From positions 45,970,725 through 46,034,724 of the forward strand of contig NC_079510.1 in the NCBI RefSeq assembly GCF_030052815.1: a DNA stretch of 64,000 nt, in the 5' to 3' direction. A model generated the notes under the pieces. It saw only the letters and a list, made by a program, of their open reading frames with translations, had not been told where the DNA came from and ran no database searches. Both the position numbers and the translations under genes were made by a program. Below, one piece after another: positions 11,495-23,464 of this stretch (the first letter of the stretch is position 1; each line of letters starts with the position of its first letter). The stretch comes from Hevea brasiliensis (taxonomy: Eukaryota > Streptophyta > Magnoliopsida > Malpighiales > Euphorbiaceae).

Positions 11495-11650
11495 AGCCCC
11501 TTCATTTCTTGAGATGGTTTCTTGTAATTAGAGAGCCTGGAAAGAGCTTTCCAATGATTCCTCAGCAGCTTCCACATAAGGAAGTGATTGCGGCTTGGTG
11601 ACCAATATGGCTTCCTCCCCTCTCACAGTGATGATTTTGCCGTCCATAAT

Positions 11651-12493
11651 CTATTTAATCTTCTGGTGCAAAGTTGAAGGAACAGCATTTGCCGAGTGGA
11701 TCCAAGGCCTCCCCAGCAACATAGTGTATGCAGGCTCAATGTTCACCACTTGGAATGTGACATTGAAAGTGCATGCGCCGATTTGAAGTGGCAAATCTAT
11801 GTCTCCCAGCACCTCCCTTCTTGTACCATCAAAAGCTCTTACCACCATAGCACTTTGGTGTATGTTTGACCGGTCAACCGGTAGCCTAGCCAAGGTGGCA
11901 TTAAGCAGTACGTTGAGCACGGACCCATTATCAATAAGGACCTTGGCCACTATGCAACCTTTACATTTCACCGTCACATGCAGAGCCTTAGTGTGCGTTA
12001 AGCCTGCAGGGTCTATCTCTTCTTCTGAGAAAGTGACAAAACTAGATGCCTGAATTTGTCCTACTATCTTCTCGAACTGCCCCGGTGTGATGTCGGGGTT
12101 CACAAAGGCCTGATCCTGAATTTTCTGCAGCGCTTGACGGTGCACCTCAGAGCTCAGAATTAGCGACAACAGTGAAATTCGAGCAGGTGTCTTTCTTAAC
12201 TGTTCAACAACATCTTTCTCACTTTACTTCATTATTTGAAGCAACAGTTCCTCCTCTTCCTTTGGTCCGATAGGTTCTTCTTTCTCTGCTTTCTCAGCCT
12301 CCTCTTTCGTATTTTCTTGTGGCTCTCCCATTTTCACTTTCCCTCTCTCCTTTTCCTTTTCCTCATTCCCGTAACACCTCCCACTTCGAGTTATAAACTC
12401 AACTTCTTGCTCATGTGTGGAGAACTTTGTGGCATTGACTGGCTGAGGGTTAGATTGGGGAGTAGCACCGCGAGAAGGTCCAGCGTAAATCAT
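11651..12493 (-). pseudogene. Protease region of the Ogre-like element
   Basis: Aspartic protease domain with the active-site motif VLIDNGSVLNVLL at about 11930-11890 (DNG in place of the more usual DTG/DSG). Before it come a Glu/Lys-rich segment (12493-12224) and a stop, then RISLLSLILSSEVHRQALQ. After it come AFDGTRREVLGDIDLP and MLLGRPWIHSANAVPSTLHQ, the typical C-terminal part of Ty3 proteases. Stops lie at 12224-12226 and 11651-11653. The frame differs from gag, so there is a -1/+1 shift between 12708 and 12493 or an ancestral frame change. Confidence 0.82.
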
Positions 12494-12707
12494 CTTGAAG
12501 TGCTCGTGAAGAGCGAAGCACGGTTTATGAGGTACTGAAGGTGAGGCAAGGCTAGGAGCCGATGTACTGCTTGATGCTCCTTGGGTGAAGACTTGGAAAT
12601 TATAGTTCCAAGGTATGGCATGGGTGTTTATGACGGGGAGCTGTGGCGGGGTTCGGATAATTGTTACTGGTGGTGACGAAGCTGGGGCTGAGAAGGTGAT
12701 TCTGTGT

Positions 12708-14591
12708 TTAGAGGTGGAGGCATTTTGGCCAAATCGAGCTGTATTTACTCCCCCCCTCCATCTTCGACCTCGTTTGGCATCTTAAGACTTTGAGGGACAG
12801 TAATTTCTGAACCTCTTGCTTAAATTCTTCACAATTTTGCAGCTCGTGGTTAACTGCCCTTCCACGATAGGGGCATTCCGCCTTATCCTTAGGTTCTGGT
12901 GCTTGAGGGTAGAGGTAACCTTCCTTCACTGCCATTTTAAAAATTTCCTCAAAGTGAGGAATCAGTTCATCTACCTCCGGGGTTGACCCTTCTCCTTCTG
13001 ATTCTATCATGTTCACACCGTTGCCCGTACCATGATTGGGCAATGGGTTTGAGGTAACATTAGGGAGGGAACCATTCCCTTCAATCTTCAACCACCCATT
13101 CCTAATTAGGGCGTGCACTCTCCCTCTGAGTGCCCCACAATTGTTGGTCGAGTGTCCCTGTGCCCCTCCATGATACTCACACCGGGCAGTGGCATCATAC
13201 CACCTAGGGTATGGCGGCTGAATTGGGTCAAAGGGAATTGGCACTATTTGGTTTATACCGACAAGGTATCGGTATATTTCACTAAGTGGCAGGGGAAGAA
13301 GTGGATCAAGATTTCTTGGTGGTCTCAGGTTATTTTGAGGTGGTCTGGTTTGAGTAGGTGGAGGAGGTGGTCTGGGTTGGTAATTTATCGGTGGTGGATA
13401 CTGTGGGCGTGGGTGAGGATAATTTGGAAAAGGGGGTGGAATGTTTGCAATGGTTTGGCCATAAGGGGGAGGATATGGCCGGTAGTTATTCTGAGGAAGT
13501 GGGGAGTGATTGTTCTGTCGGGTGATGGAATGCACATCACCCTCCTTCTTTTTGCCAAAGCTGGCATTTTTCTTGGCGGGGTTCTCAGTCAACTCCTGCA
13601 GTCATCCCATTCTTAAGTTGGCTTCTATTCTCTCACCAGCTTGGATGATGTCCGAGAAACTATTGGAAGTGTTTCCAATCATCAGATTGAAGTACGGAGC
13701 CTTCAATGTCTCAATGAACAGGGAGCAAAGCTCGTTAACAGTAACTGGAGGATATACTTCTGCCGCTTTCTCTCTCCATCTCTGGGCATACTCTTTGAAG
13801 CTTTCCCTGTCCCTCTGCACCAAGTTTTGGAGATCTCTCCTTGTGGGGGCCACGTTGCAGTTGAACTTGTATTGCTTCAGGAAAGCATCTGCCAAATCTT
13901 TCCAGAAGCGCAATTTGTTCTTGTCCAACTGAATACACCATCTCAGGGTGGCCCCGGAGAGACTCTCGTGAAAGAAGTGAACCAGGAGTCGATCGTCCTC
14001 TGTCAGGGTGGACATTTTGGCAATATAAGTGGCTAAGTGAATGCGAGGGTCTGAATTCCCAGTGTATTTGTTGAAGTCCGAGACCTTGAACTTAGGCGGC
14101 ACCACCACATCAGGCACCAATCTCAGCGACGCTACATCAACTGAACCATACATGTTCAGTCCCTCTATTGTTCTTAGTCTCTCTTCTAGAGCGGATAGCT
14201 TCTCATTTTCTCTCGTCTTATTTTTTCCTCCCACTGCAAGAGATACTCCCCCAGTTGGGAAATGAGGGGTGGAATGAATTGGAGGGATCAGGACTGAAGG
14301 GTATGGTTCGGCATTCGAGATAGCCAGATAATAGGAGAAAGGTGGGTCATTATTTAGTGGGGCCGGATTGACGGTGATTATCGGATCCGGTATCGATGGC
14401 TGGAAGGTGAAAGAGGTTGAAGCATGATGAGAATCAAACGTTGTAGGAGGTGGAGGAGGTAGTGGTAAGTTAGGCTCTGAAGCAGGCTTATTATGGGACA
14501 TTTCCCTCATTAGTCTTATGAGCTCCGAGACTTGGTCTTTCAAGTCGGAAACCTGTCCTTGTAGGTTCTAGACTTGTTCCTGGTCTTCCAT
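12708..14591 (-). pseudogene. gag: gag of the Ogre-like element
   Basis: The structural (capsid) polyprotein. The likely start is the ATG at 14591 (MEDQEQV), followed almost at once by an in-frame TAG; the long open part begins at 14543. The Retrotrans_gag core is around 13990-13620, with LVHFFHESLSGATLRW, RFWKDLADAFLKQYKFN, LQNLVQRDRESFKEYAQRW and ELCSLFIETLKAPYF. An in-frame stop at 13602-13604 separates this from a Pro-rich and Asn-rich linker (13592-12708) with repeated PPP runs and a conserved segment YPRWYDATARCEYHGGAQGH. That CEYH...GH stretch is a zinc-knuckle-like motif. The frame ends at 12708, and protease continues in another frame. Confidence 0.85.
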
Positions 14592-15155
14592 TAGCCTTCT
14601 TGTTCGTGATCGTGTTAAGTACACTCGTCTTGGATGAACCGCTCGTTTGGTCAGACTGGCTTTGCTTGAAACAATGTTGATTTTCTGCAGGAAGTAAAAA
14701 AGGAAAATTTTCAATGAATTTTGAATTAAAAACTAAAAGGGTCCTAGTGTGGACAAAGGATACGGTGGCATCTGAGAGCCAAGAGTGAAATCTGCAGAAG
14801 AATAATTGCATTAGTTTTATCATGGCATCGTTCGATAGTCCGACGGTGAATGACTGGATTGAATGCGCATTTATGGTACTTGTCCATATGGCGTATCCAA
14901 TTTTTTGCATAACCCTAGCGAGGGGGTTCCTACGGGAGTCATACTATTCATTCACAATTTTGCTAAACAATGGCCCAAAGTTGTTCCATTAATTGAATAA
15001 TTCATACATGGCATACTTTACATTGGCCTAGGCTCAGGAAGGTTCTTTATAATGTAATGACACTTCCTGAGATATTCATAGAGCCTTTCTTCTTGTCTGG
15101 CGGGGTCGAACATTTTCGGGGCATATTCGAATTCAGGTAAGAGTTCTTGTTTCCC

Positions 15156-16919
15156 TTATGCTATCATTCTCTCCAGCTGGTTAACATTCTCTTTTAGCTC
15201 TTGATAAAGAGCGGCTTGTCTTTCTTTTTCCTTTCTTTCTTTAGCATATTCTTTCAGAATATCGTTGATAAGCTGTGCCTGCTCCTTTAGTTCAAGCTTC
15301 TTCTTTTTGCTTTCTTGTTTATACTCTTCCATGAGTATCTCCTGATATTTCATTTTCTCTTGAAGCTTGCTATTCTGTACTTTTGCTTCTTTCACTGTAG
15401 CCTGGAGAGAGCTCTTTTCCCTTTCCCATCGTATTTCTTGCTCTTCAAACCCTATCTTTTCGGTCTTCGCCTCTTCCCTGAGCCTTCTCACTTTTCTTTT
15501 GAGGATCTGCTGTTGGTCCTCTAACTGTTTTATTTGCTCTTGTAATTGCAAGTTTTCGGTGTTTGCCTTTTGTAGGGAGTCGGCCAAATGAGTGCTAGCT
15601 TCTTTTGAAAAGATGTCTTGACGGAGGTCGCTGCCTTCGAATTTGGTTGGATCCGTAGTTAGGTGTCCTTGATCCCTGCCAACCCTCCATTTAAGATAAT
15701 CGCTCGTGACACTTGGACCTTTAGGCAACCTTTCCACCATAGTGATACTTTCCTAGGATCTGCGAGCTATTTTTAATTCTTCCTCATTATTGAGCTCATG
15801 GTAGAAATGACTTCGGTGGTATTCTTCAATGTTGATTCTGAACTGTGTTGAGCCGAACTGTCTCATTACTAATGCCGGAGTGTAAGTTGTGTATCCAGTC
15901 ACTCCGATTAGGGATACTGATTGATTACCCCCTGTGCTGACCAAAATGGATTGACCAGACGTCCACAATTTCCTCCAACAGTAGTCATTGCTGTTGAAGC
16001 TCAAAATCCGTTCTTGCCACTGCAGCTCATCCTTTGGGCTGATTACTAATCTGGTCATCTTCTCGATGAGAGGCTGGTCAAGATACCATGTTAACCCCTT
16101 CGTTTCCACAGGACACATATGACTGATGATCCAGAGGTACAACAATTGAGAACAGCACTTAATGGATCCCTTGCCTTGTTGTCTGCAGTAAGTAAGGGTC
16201 AACAAAGTCTCTGCAAGAATTACCGGTACCGGGTTGACTTTCTATTTTTCTACTGCCCAGAATATTTCCACAACTTTGCAGGTTATAATTCCTCGAGGCC
16301 CAGGGAATAATATCAAGCCATAAATCCCCAAAGCAAGTGCTAATGAAGCTTGCTCCCATTGTTCATTATGGATGTATTGATCTAACCACTTTTTGAGGTA
16401 AGTCCAATACCATCCATGCGTATTTCCTTTGACCGTTTCTCTTGCTTTTACTTCTTCTGGGGGAATTCCCAACATATGTGCGAACCGTTTCCAGGTCTGC
16501 CTATGCTCAAGGTGTAGGTAGATCCGATTCTATGCTGCATAAGGAATTTCTAGCAATACCTGATATTCTTCCATAGTGGGAGCAGTATCGATATCGTTGA
16601 AAGAGAACACCCCATACTTAGGATTCCAAACTGACAGCATGACCTTTAATGCAGGGACTTGGACTTTGACTCGTATCAAGGTTGCAATCCTCCCATATCT
16701 CTCCTCAAATCGTGCCTTGACCTGATCGGGAAATGACCTCCAACCATTAGATAGACCCTCGAGATTGTTCATTCTGACCTCAACTTTGCTCAGGTCCAAT
16801 GGAGGTAATAAGCTAGGATCACTTTGTGGGGGCACTGAACTATGAGGCGGTTCAGGCCATGGTTTAGCATTCTGTTCTGGTCTAAGAACTTCTTCTGCCG
16901 ACTGACTAGAGGATGCCAT
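15156..16919 (-). pseudogene. ORF1 upstream of gag (DUF7745-like head, coiled-coil tail), three in-frame stops
   Basis: A single reading frame of 588 codons starting MASSSQSAEEV at 16919, interrupted by three in-frame TAG stops (16530-16532, 16242-16244, 15753-15755) but no frameshift. The first part (GRIATLIRVKVQVPALKVML, WNPKYGVFSFNDIDTAPTME) resembles the plant retroelement DUF7745 domain, which is the extra ORF1 of Ogre elements; its role is unknown. A middle segment includes WYWTYLKKWLDQYI and ALALGIYGLILFPG. The last ~190 codons (15740-15156) are rich in Glu, Lys and Gln with heptad-like leucines and probably form a long coiled coil. Having only TAG stops fits decay of CAG or TGG codons by deamination. 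The 16919 start is preferred over the in-frame ATG at 17033 because 17033 lies in the duplicated hairpin. Confidence 0.8.
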
Positions 16920-17027
16920 GTTAAAAATGATGCTTATCCTTTTACAGACCTTAATTTGGTGATGCCTGCGGGAAAAACTTGTTAGCAGGATAAATTCAGG
17001 TAGTCTTGAATTATATTGTTGGCAGAG

Positions 17028-17141
17028 TGACACCTACACATTTATCAAAGTAGGAAAGTGTGTAGGTTTTCTTAACAGTATGATTGACACCTACACATTT
17101 ATCAAAGTAGGAAAGTGTGTAGGTTTTCTTAACAGTATGAT
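17028..17141 (-). repeat. Perfect 57-bp tandem duplication with hairpin in the leader
   Basis: Two adjacent identical units starting TGACACCTACACATTTATC at 17028 and 17085. Each unit contains ACCTACAC and its inverted complement GTGTAGGT about 20 bases apart, so each can fold into a stem-loop. It lies about 110 bases upstream (minus strand) of the ORF1 ATG. Confidence 0.9.
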
Positions 17142-17823
17142 TCAAGATTACCCTAAAAAATAAGAACAAAATAAAACACAAGCAGAATAGAGTAAGAGTA
17201 AGTATGCCCCTTTTGTCCTAAAATAAGGAGGGTCCTAGTACTGGCTAGGTGCTACCTAATTGGATAGTTCTATCTTATAAGGTAGCTTGCTACGGCTTCC
17301 AGCTATCGTGATAGTTTAGCTCAAGGTCTATTTTTCTAAAAGTCACAGGTTCCCAAATTGCCCCTACTGTAAGCAGTAGAGCCCCATTTTATCCCCCATG
17401 ATACTGTCGGGAAAGTTCCATGGGTATCACAGTAAATAGAACGAGTTTCAATTTGAGCAGAAACCTTCACGGATACTAACGGGGTAAAACCCACGGGTAC
17501 CACTACATGACTCCCTCCTACTTCTTAAAAGGTAAGAAAGCCCAGGTATAGGGCTGGAGTGTATGAGGACATCGTGTAAGTGTTCAGTGTGTGAAGGGAC
17601 ACCTTTACCTCTTCCTAATATGGGGGAGTTTTTTTTTTAGACGAAAAATGCTGTAGGATATAAAACAAAAATGAACAAAGTGGTTAGCGGAAATAACAAA
17701 CATCAATAGATTAAGGTTTTCGAATTTTATAAATTGAACCTATCTAACTAATTCTAGTTTATAGGAGCATAAAATTAAATCTGCTTTTGGACCTCTGGGC
17801 CGGGGTTGAAGGAAAAATGCCAA

Positions 17824-17841
17824 TCCCCAGCGGAGTCACCA
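17824..17841 (-). other. Primer binding site of the Ogre-like element
   Basis: The plus strand reads TCCCCAGCGGAGTCACCA, which looks like a tRNA 3' end with its terminal CCA. Read on the minus strand it is the complementary PBS, three bases inside the LTR. Ogre-type elements are known to use tRNA-Arg and this sequence fits that type, but the exact tRNA was not checked. Confidence 0.85.
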
Positions 17842-18249
17842 AGCTGTCGCAAGGTGTTTTGCGGTCACCTGGACGAACACTCACCGAAGTGGGAAAGAGT
17901 GAGGAGTCGCTACTTTAATTTTGAGGGAAATTAAAAAAAACCATTTGTGAAAATAAGTTAAAATGAAACCACTTCAAAAACAGAGATTCTAGGTTCGGGG
18001 TCCGTAAACGGGTGGGGAAGGTGTTAGGCACCCCACCTCATCCCTCAATGAGGGTGAGCAGATTTAACTTTAAGCTCTTTATAAATTAAAATCAATAGTT
18101 AAGAAGTTCGAACGGAAATGTTAATCCTTTTGGTAAAAGGGAATATTTGATTTTTCACTAATTCGGGTTACCCAGATACATAAATAAATGAGACGACCCA
18201 TAGTGAGTTGCTGTTGAGTATCAGTTTTGTTTAAGGGGTTATTTTGCAT

Positions 18250-18850
18250 ATTCGATTTGAGAATCGGATAAGAACTCTCCTCCGATCTCTTTTAGATATT
18301 TATGAGAATTTTTGATTGAGAATCGAATAAGAACTCTCCTCCGATCTCTTTTAAATATTTATTAGAATTTTTGGATTGAGAATCGGATAAAAACTCTCGT
18401 CTGATCTCTTTTAAATATTTATTAAAATTTTGGTTGAGAATCGAATAAGAACTCTCCTTCGATCTCCTTTAGATATTTATTAAAGTTTTTTTTGGATTGA
18501 GAATCGGATAAGAACTCTCCTCCGATCTCTTTTAGATATTTATTAAAATCTTTTGGATTGAGAATCGGATAAGAACTCTCCTCCGATCTCTTTTAGATAT
18601 TTATTAAAGTTTTTTTTTTATTGAGAATCGGATAAGAACTCTCCTCTGATCTCTTTTAGATATTTATTAAAGTTTTTTTTTTCTTGAGAATCGGATAAGA
18701 ACTCTCCTCCGATCTCTTTTAGATATTTATTGAAGTTTTTTTTTTGGATTGAGAATCGGATAAGAACTCTCCTCCGATCTCTTTTAGATATTTATTAAAG
18801 TTTTTTTTTTTTTTGATTGAGAATCGGATAAGAACTCTCCTCCGATCTCT
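18250..18850. repeat. About 61-bp LTR minisatellite (right LTR, roughly ten units)
   Basis: Units read roughly GAGAATCGGATAAGAACTCT, then CCTCCGATCTCTTTTAGAT, then ATTTATTAAAG and a T run of variable length. T-run length accounts for most of the difference between units. In element orientation the array lies in U5, downstream of the sense TATA box. The left LTR shows the same array at 1-272. Confidence 0.9.
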
Positions 18851-19875
18851 TTTACTTGAATGAGAGTTGGATAAGGACTTTTCCGACCTCTTGAAATCTG
18901 ATTACATCTACACATCATAAGGGCCTAAGACTAAGGGTCCTGGCATTCAAAGATGCCGGGGACCTGAATAAGGCCTCTTTTAACTCATTGGTACCTCGTG
19001 ACTAGATAGGGGATACTAGACTGAATTTTATCGACCTCCTATGTGATCGCCTTACCAATACCTTTCGGCAGACAACATTTGCTCTATTTCATTTGCTATT
19101 CTGAAACTCAATTTTACTCCGACCTTCCCCATCTTTACCCAGTCATATTCACGAGCTAGTCTAGTGGTTCAACTTCATAACTCTCTGATTTATTATCCGA
19201 ACATTTATTTAAAAAAAATCTTATGTTAAGACACTGTTACCAATGTTTTATCAAACTACCTGTACGTTACCCGTAAATAGAACACCTACATTAAGAGATA
19301 ATAAAAGACCAAGAACAAATAAATAACATGAACTGATATCAAAGATAAACTCGAGAATAACCATCCACATGGGACCTTCTAACATAAAATAAACTTTAAC
19401 AAAAATTACGAGTGTAAAAAGAAAATAAAGACGAACACTGGATAAGGCAACGGTTCAAACACTCACCTGCAGGAAGTTGAACCTATTGAACTAACTATGG
19501 AGTCACAAATGTTGCAGAGTTTCAGGCTAATAGTCTGGGGACTAATGCTTGCCTTGAAATGACGAATGCCTAGTTAGCATATAATCGAACCAAAATAATA
19601 ATGAATGAGATTGAACTCAGAAAATAAAAGTGGATACAAAGGTGGTGAAAACAGAACTGAAACTTAAGAAAGGGTATCACAGAGCAATGAACAAACTGAA
19701 AATCAGGAGTTCCAGTGTCCAACACTTCTTCAAAGAAAATACTTTGGAAAACTGGTTTCTAAAGTCTTTCTAGCTTAAAAATAGCAGAGTAGCAAAATTG
19801 AATTAATTTTCAGAGCCTTTCCACTATAATCACCACCCTTTTCTTCGTCCTCTCCTTCAACAGTTTTCATGCAGG

Positions 19876-19884
19876 TATTTATAG
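19876..19884 (-). promoter_or_regulatory. Sense TATA box of right (5') LTR
   Basis: CTATAAATA on the minus strand, about 2 kb before the LTR end and PBS. It is the best candidate for the element's own promoter. No transcription start was seen directly. Confidence 0.55.
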
Positions 19885-21477
19885 GGAACAGATGTTCCTA
19901 ATGAAGGGTCAGGATTCCCTTTGAGGGAAATGGAAGGTTTGAACTTTAAAGGACACGATCTGATGGTTGGGAATTAAAGAGAATCAAAACGAACGACCGA
20001 GATCCTTTTCTGCATATTTGTCCTTTCTCCTTTCTAATCTGACGGCCCAGAATTTTCTTATCAAGGGCGATCCGAAGGCTAAGAATAAAGAGCGCCAGTC
20101 TTGTTGTCTTGTTCTTTAATCCAAGGGCTCTGGACTTGTCCTTATAAGTAAGATCAACGGTGGAGATTAGGATGTACAGCACTGTCATGACATACTCTGG
20201 CACCTGTCAGTAATGTGGGCGATTCTGAGGCATGCGGCGGAGATTTCGTCTGCAACGCTTTAACTACCTCGGCTCTGATTATGACGACAGTTAGCGGAAG
20301 TTGTCTTATTCTCTTTGTTTTCCGACCTCCCCTCCCTTTCGATCTTTCTAACACGATCCTTTTCCAATCTCTCATGCCGGGCTCTTCTCTTCCGACCTCT
20401 CCTACTCCGGTCTTCTCCTTTATCCGGTTCGATTCAGTCAAAGCATTTATTCCTTCGATTTCCAAGGCATCCGCTTCGTTTTCTGCTTGCAATAAATGCT
20501 CAGACTTTCCCTATATATATATATACCTTCAACGGGAAACTCCTCCGCATATGATTTTCTCCTCTTTCTCACTTTTCCTGTTCTAACTGCTCCGGCCATA
20601 ATCCCGGCCATGATAGTTGCTTTTGATCTTTTTTCGATTGTCCTCTTTATTCCTCGACTGAAAATTTATGATCCCGGTGATCGAAGAATTATGATAACCT
20701 CATTTGATGACAGTGAGAGAACCGGACTAATTTGCCGACCTGGATCAAGGACCTCGATCGTGTCGATCTCGAATCGTTCGACCGATATAATCGACGAACT
20801 GATTTCGGGCGAGAAGACTGCTAATATTCCTCTTAACATCGGTGACTGCCCCTTGAAGTTCATTTGGCTCCTTACCACATTGGGCGTCCCGACTACAGCT
20901 CGGTTCTGGTCGATGATAGTGGAGAAGACTCTCCATCCTCATGAGAGTCATAATCACCCTATCTGAGCTGTACGTCTATCCGCTGTCTATGGCCGGACAA
21001 ATCTTTTGATTCAGCCATGAGACTACGCTTTGACATAGGCCTTTATTAGATAGGATGTTCCACCTATCTCTAAAGATCGCCCCTGTGATGTAATCAGACC
21101 TTTAATGTAATCCGATCTCTAGAGATCGCCCAAATAATGTAATCCAACTTTTAATGTAATTCGATCTCTAGAGATCGCCCAAATGATTAATCTGACTTTT
21201 CGGAAATAAAATTTTATTTTGACAACTATCATTTTATTATTATTACATTGATTATTTTTCGATCTCTGATGTGTTTATCCGATCCGGTTCCTAACTGAAT
21301 AGCCCTTAACCGATCCGTACTTCCAAACATCCGCCTTAATTCACCGATCTCTAACTAGCCGATCTCTCCTTATTATGGAATTTCTGGAATATTCGTGTGA
21401 CGTGTCACAAAAAGCTAGCGAATCCCGCTAACCGATGCGCCGCTTGGGACACCGTGAGCATTAAATGCTCAGACTAG

Positions 21478-21486
21478 TATAAATAG
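21478..21486 (+). promoter_or_regulatory. Antisense-gene TATA box, right LTR
   Basis: The same TATAAATAG, 142 bases before the ATG at 21628. Spacing and flanks match the left copy apart from a short deletion in the leader. Confidence 0.6.
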
Positions 21487-21627
21487 GGGATGAGTCCGCC
21501 AGTTGTCCCCTTATGTCATTTTAGCGATTCCAAAATCCTCTCGTTTTTCAAGTTCTTCCGACACCGATCACACTCCGATAAGGATTTTGTTCTTTCTTTC
21601 AGTTTAAATTTTCTCTTTTCTTTAAAA

Positions 21628-23464
21628 ATGAGTGGCGCCCAGGGCCAGAGAGCGGCAAGCCCCCCTTTCGTTCAGATCTCGTGGTCGTTAGACGAGGTAG
21701 AAGTAGTCGGAACAAGCGGGCAATCTGAAACTCCTAGGACCTCTATTCCAGCCCGCAGTCAAGCAGTACCCTCGAGGCAAACACATTCTTCAGGGAGAGA
21801 AAACCTCCCCATGGACGAGCTGCCATCAATTCTTCAAGAAATCGACTGCGATGCTCACCAAGAGTATAACATTCAGCCCGATTCATACGAACACAGTAAG
21901 TGTCACGGCGATCTTCGAGCCGATCACTTCTTCGAAGAGAATGATATGATCATGGTATACGAAGAGCAATTAAAAGCTGGGCTGCGGTTCCCTCTTGACG
22001 ACTTCTTCAAGGAAGTTCTAAAATTTCACCAAGTGTGCATAGCCCAAGTTCACCCAAACTCATGGTGGATCCTAGTAGCCTTCAAAGGCCTTTGTCGAGC
22101 CAAAGGACTCAGTCCTACAGCTAAGGTGTTTGCCGAACTACATAGGCTAACTCGTCGAAAGGACGACAAGTATTGGTTCTTCCAGGAGAAGCCATATTGT
22201 GGGCTTTTTACCGATCTGCCCTCCTCCCTGAAGAATTGGAAGAATCGCTTCTTTATTCTGAGGAGCAAAATTCCAAATGGCTTTGAGGGTTTCCCACGCA
22301 GCTGGCTGCATCAGGGCCCGTTAATTCCGAAGCGCATCACCCTGAATAGGGAAGAAGGCCTAATGGTGACGGAACTGAAAGATCAGGCGGCTCGACAGAA
22401 GTTCTCTTGTTTAGATGCAGTGATGGCCGAACTGCATCATTGGACAATGGAGTTGATTACTGGCGAAGAATGCGGGCTTCAGCTCTCTAACCTCGGCCTC
22501 TGTACTTTCTATATCTCTGATCTTTGGGCCTTAGCGATCTCACTGACCTTTTCTTTGTGCAGGTATGGCGAGCGGCGACGCTTCCAAGGAGAGCCGGAAG
22601 CGGAAAAGAGAGTTCTCCTGAAAAGCGCGGGAGATGAAGCGAGCCGAGGCCCTTCAGACGCCCAGGCATGATCTCGAGGAAATGCAAAGAGGCTCGTCTC
22701 AACCCTCGGGACCGCCGATCCTTGACATAGAAGTGGTCCGGTCCCCTCCTCGTCAAGAAGAGCCGCCACCACCTCCTCCGGTTGCTTCAAGCGTGGAAAG
22801 GGGTCCTTCCCAACCACTTGTGAGGACCCTTTCCCGTGGCGCTCAAATCCTGATCCACTCGCTGGAGAAGAACCGCACGGTTCGAGAGAATCCGGGCTTT
22901 GCTAAGGTCTTGGGGTCCTCCATCTGCCTTCGGGAGGATCGGGATAGGCTAACCCTGAACAACCTCGATGATATCCTGACCCAAACTATGAGCCTGAGCG
23001 TAGAGAGTTTGGTGAACCAACGCATTGTCCGGGAGAAGGCTCATCGCTTGAGGCAGGAGGTCGAGAAGGTGGGTCAGGAAGCTGCTTCCCTCCGATCTCA
23101 ACTTTCGTCTGCCCAAAACTACAAATCTGAAATTGAGGGACGGATGAAATTCTACGAGGATAAGCTGGCCGAGCAGGCTCATGTTCTTGAAGAGGTTCGG
23201 GCGCTCCGAGCTGCTGAAGTCGCTCGCCTCACTGAGGAACTTAAAGCAAAAGAAGAAGAGGCCGTGACAAGGGAGGCCGGTGCTTATGTGAACGCTCATG
23301 GGGATCTCTTGGCCTAGCTTAGGAAGCATTATCCCGAGGAGGACTTCTCCTGGATGGTGGACCTGGATCTCCAAGACGAAGAGGATAGCGAGGAGGAGGC
23401 CGAAGGTGATAGAGGGGGCGAACAAAATGTAGAACAGGCTGGAGGTGATCCTCCAGCTAAATGA
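21628..23464 (+). pseudogene. LTR-embedded antisense gene, right copy
   Basis: Second copy of the gene described at 3052. Exon 1 is 21628-22501, the intron 22502-22562, and exon 2 starts at 22563. Exon 1 is intact and shows the same Transposase_28-like region (DHFFEENDMIMVYEEQLKAG, HQVCIAQVHPNSWW, WFFQEKP, SLKNWKNRFFILRSK). Exon 2 is stopped early by a TGA at 22619-22621, where the left copy reads CAG, and again by a TAG at 23315-23317, where the left copy reads GAG. The coiled-coil-like region between those stops is otherwise open from 22634. The frame continues past 23317 to the TGA at 23462-23464. Each LTR is therefore broken at a different place, as expected if the gene was intact when the element inserted. 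Confidence 0.72.
22502..22562 (+). other. Predicted 61-bp intron in the LTR-embedded gene (right)
   Basis: GTACTTTCTATATC to TTTGTGCAG, with the same length and phase as at 3929-3989. Splice sites are kept although the coding exons on both sides have mutated. Confidence 0.65.

Larger units (their letters stand above)
16920..17844 (-). other. 5' leader of the Ogre-like element
   Basis: Untranslated stretch between the PBS and the ORF1 start. No ORF worth naming. It holds a perfect 57-bp tandem duplication with an internal hairpin just before ORF1 (17028-17141). The rest is unremarkable. Confidence 0.7.

Noticed and set aside
14491..14910. 139-aa minus ORF overlapping the gag start
   Set aside because: Out of frame with gag; the gag frame upstream of 14591 gives the expected Arg-rich leader instead.
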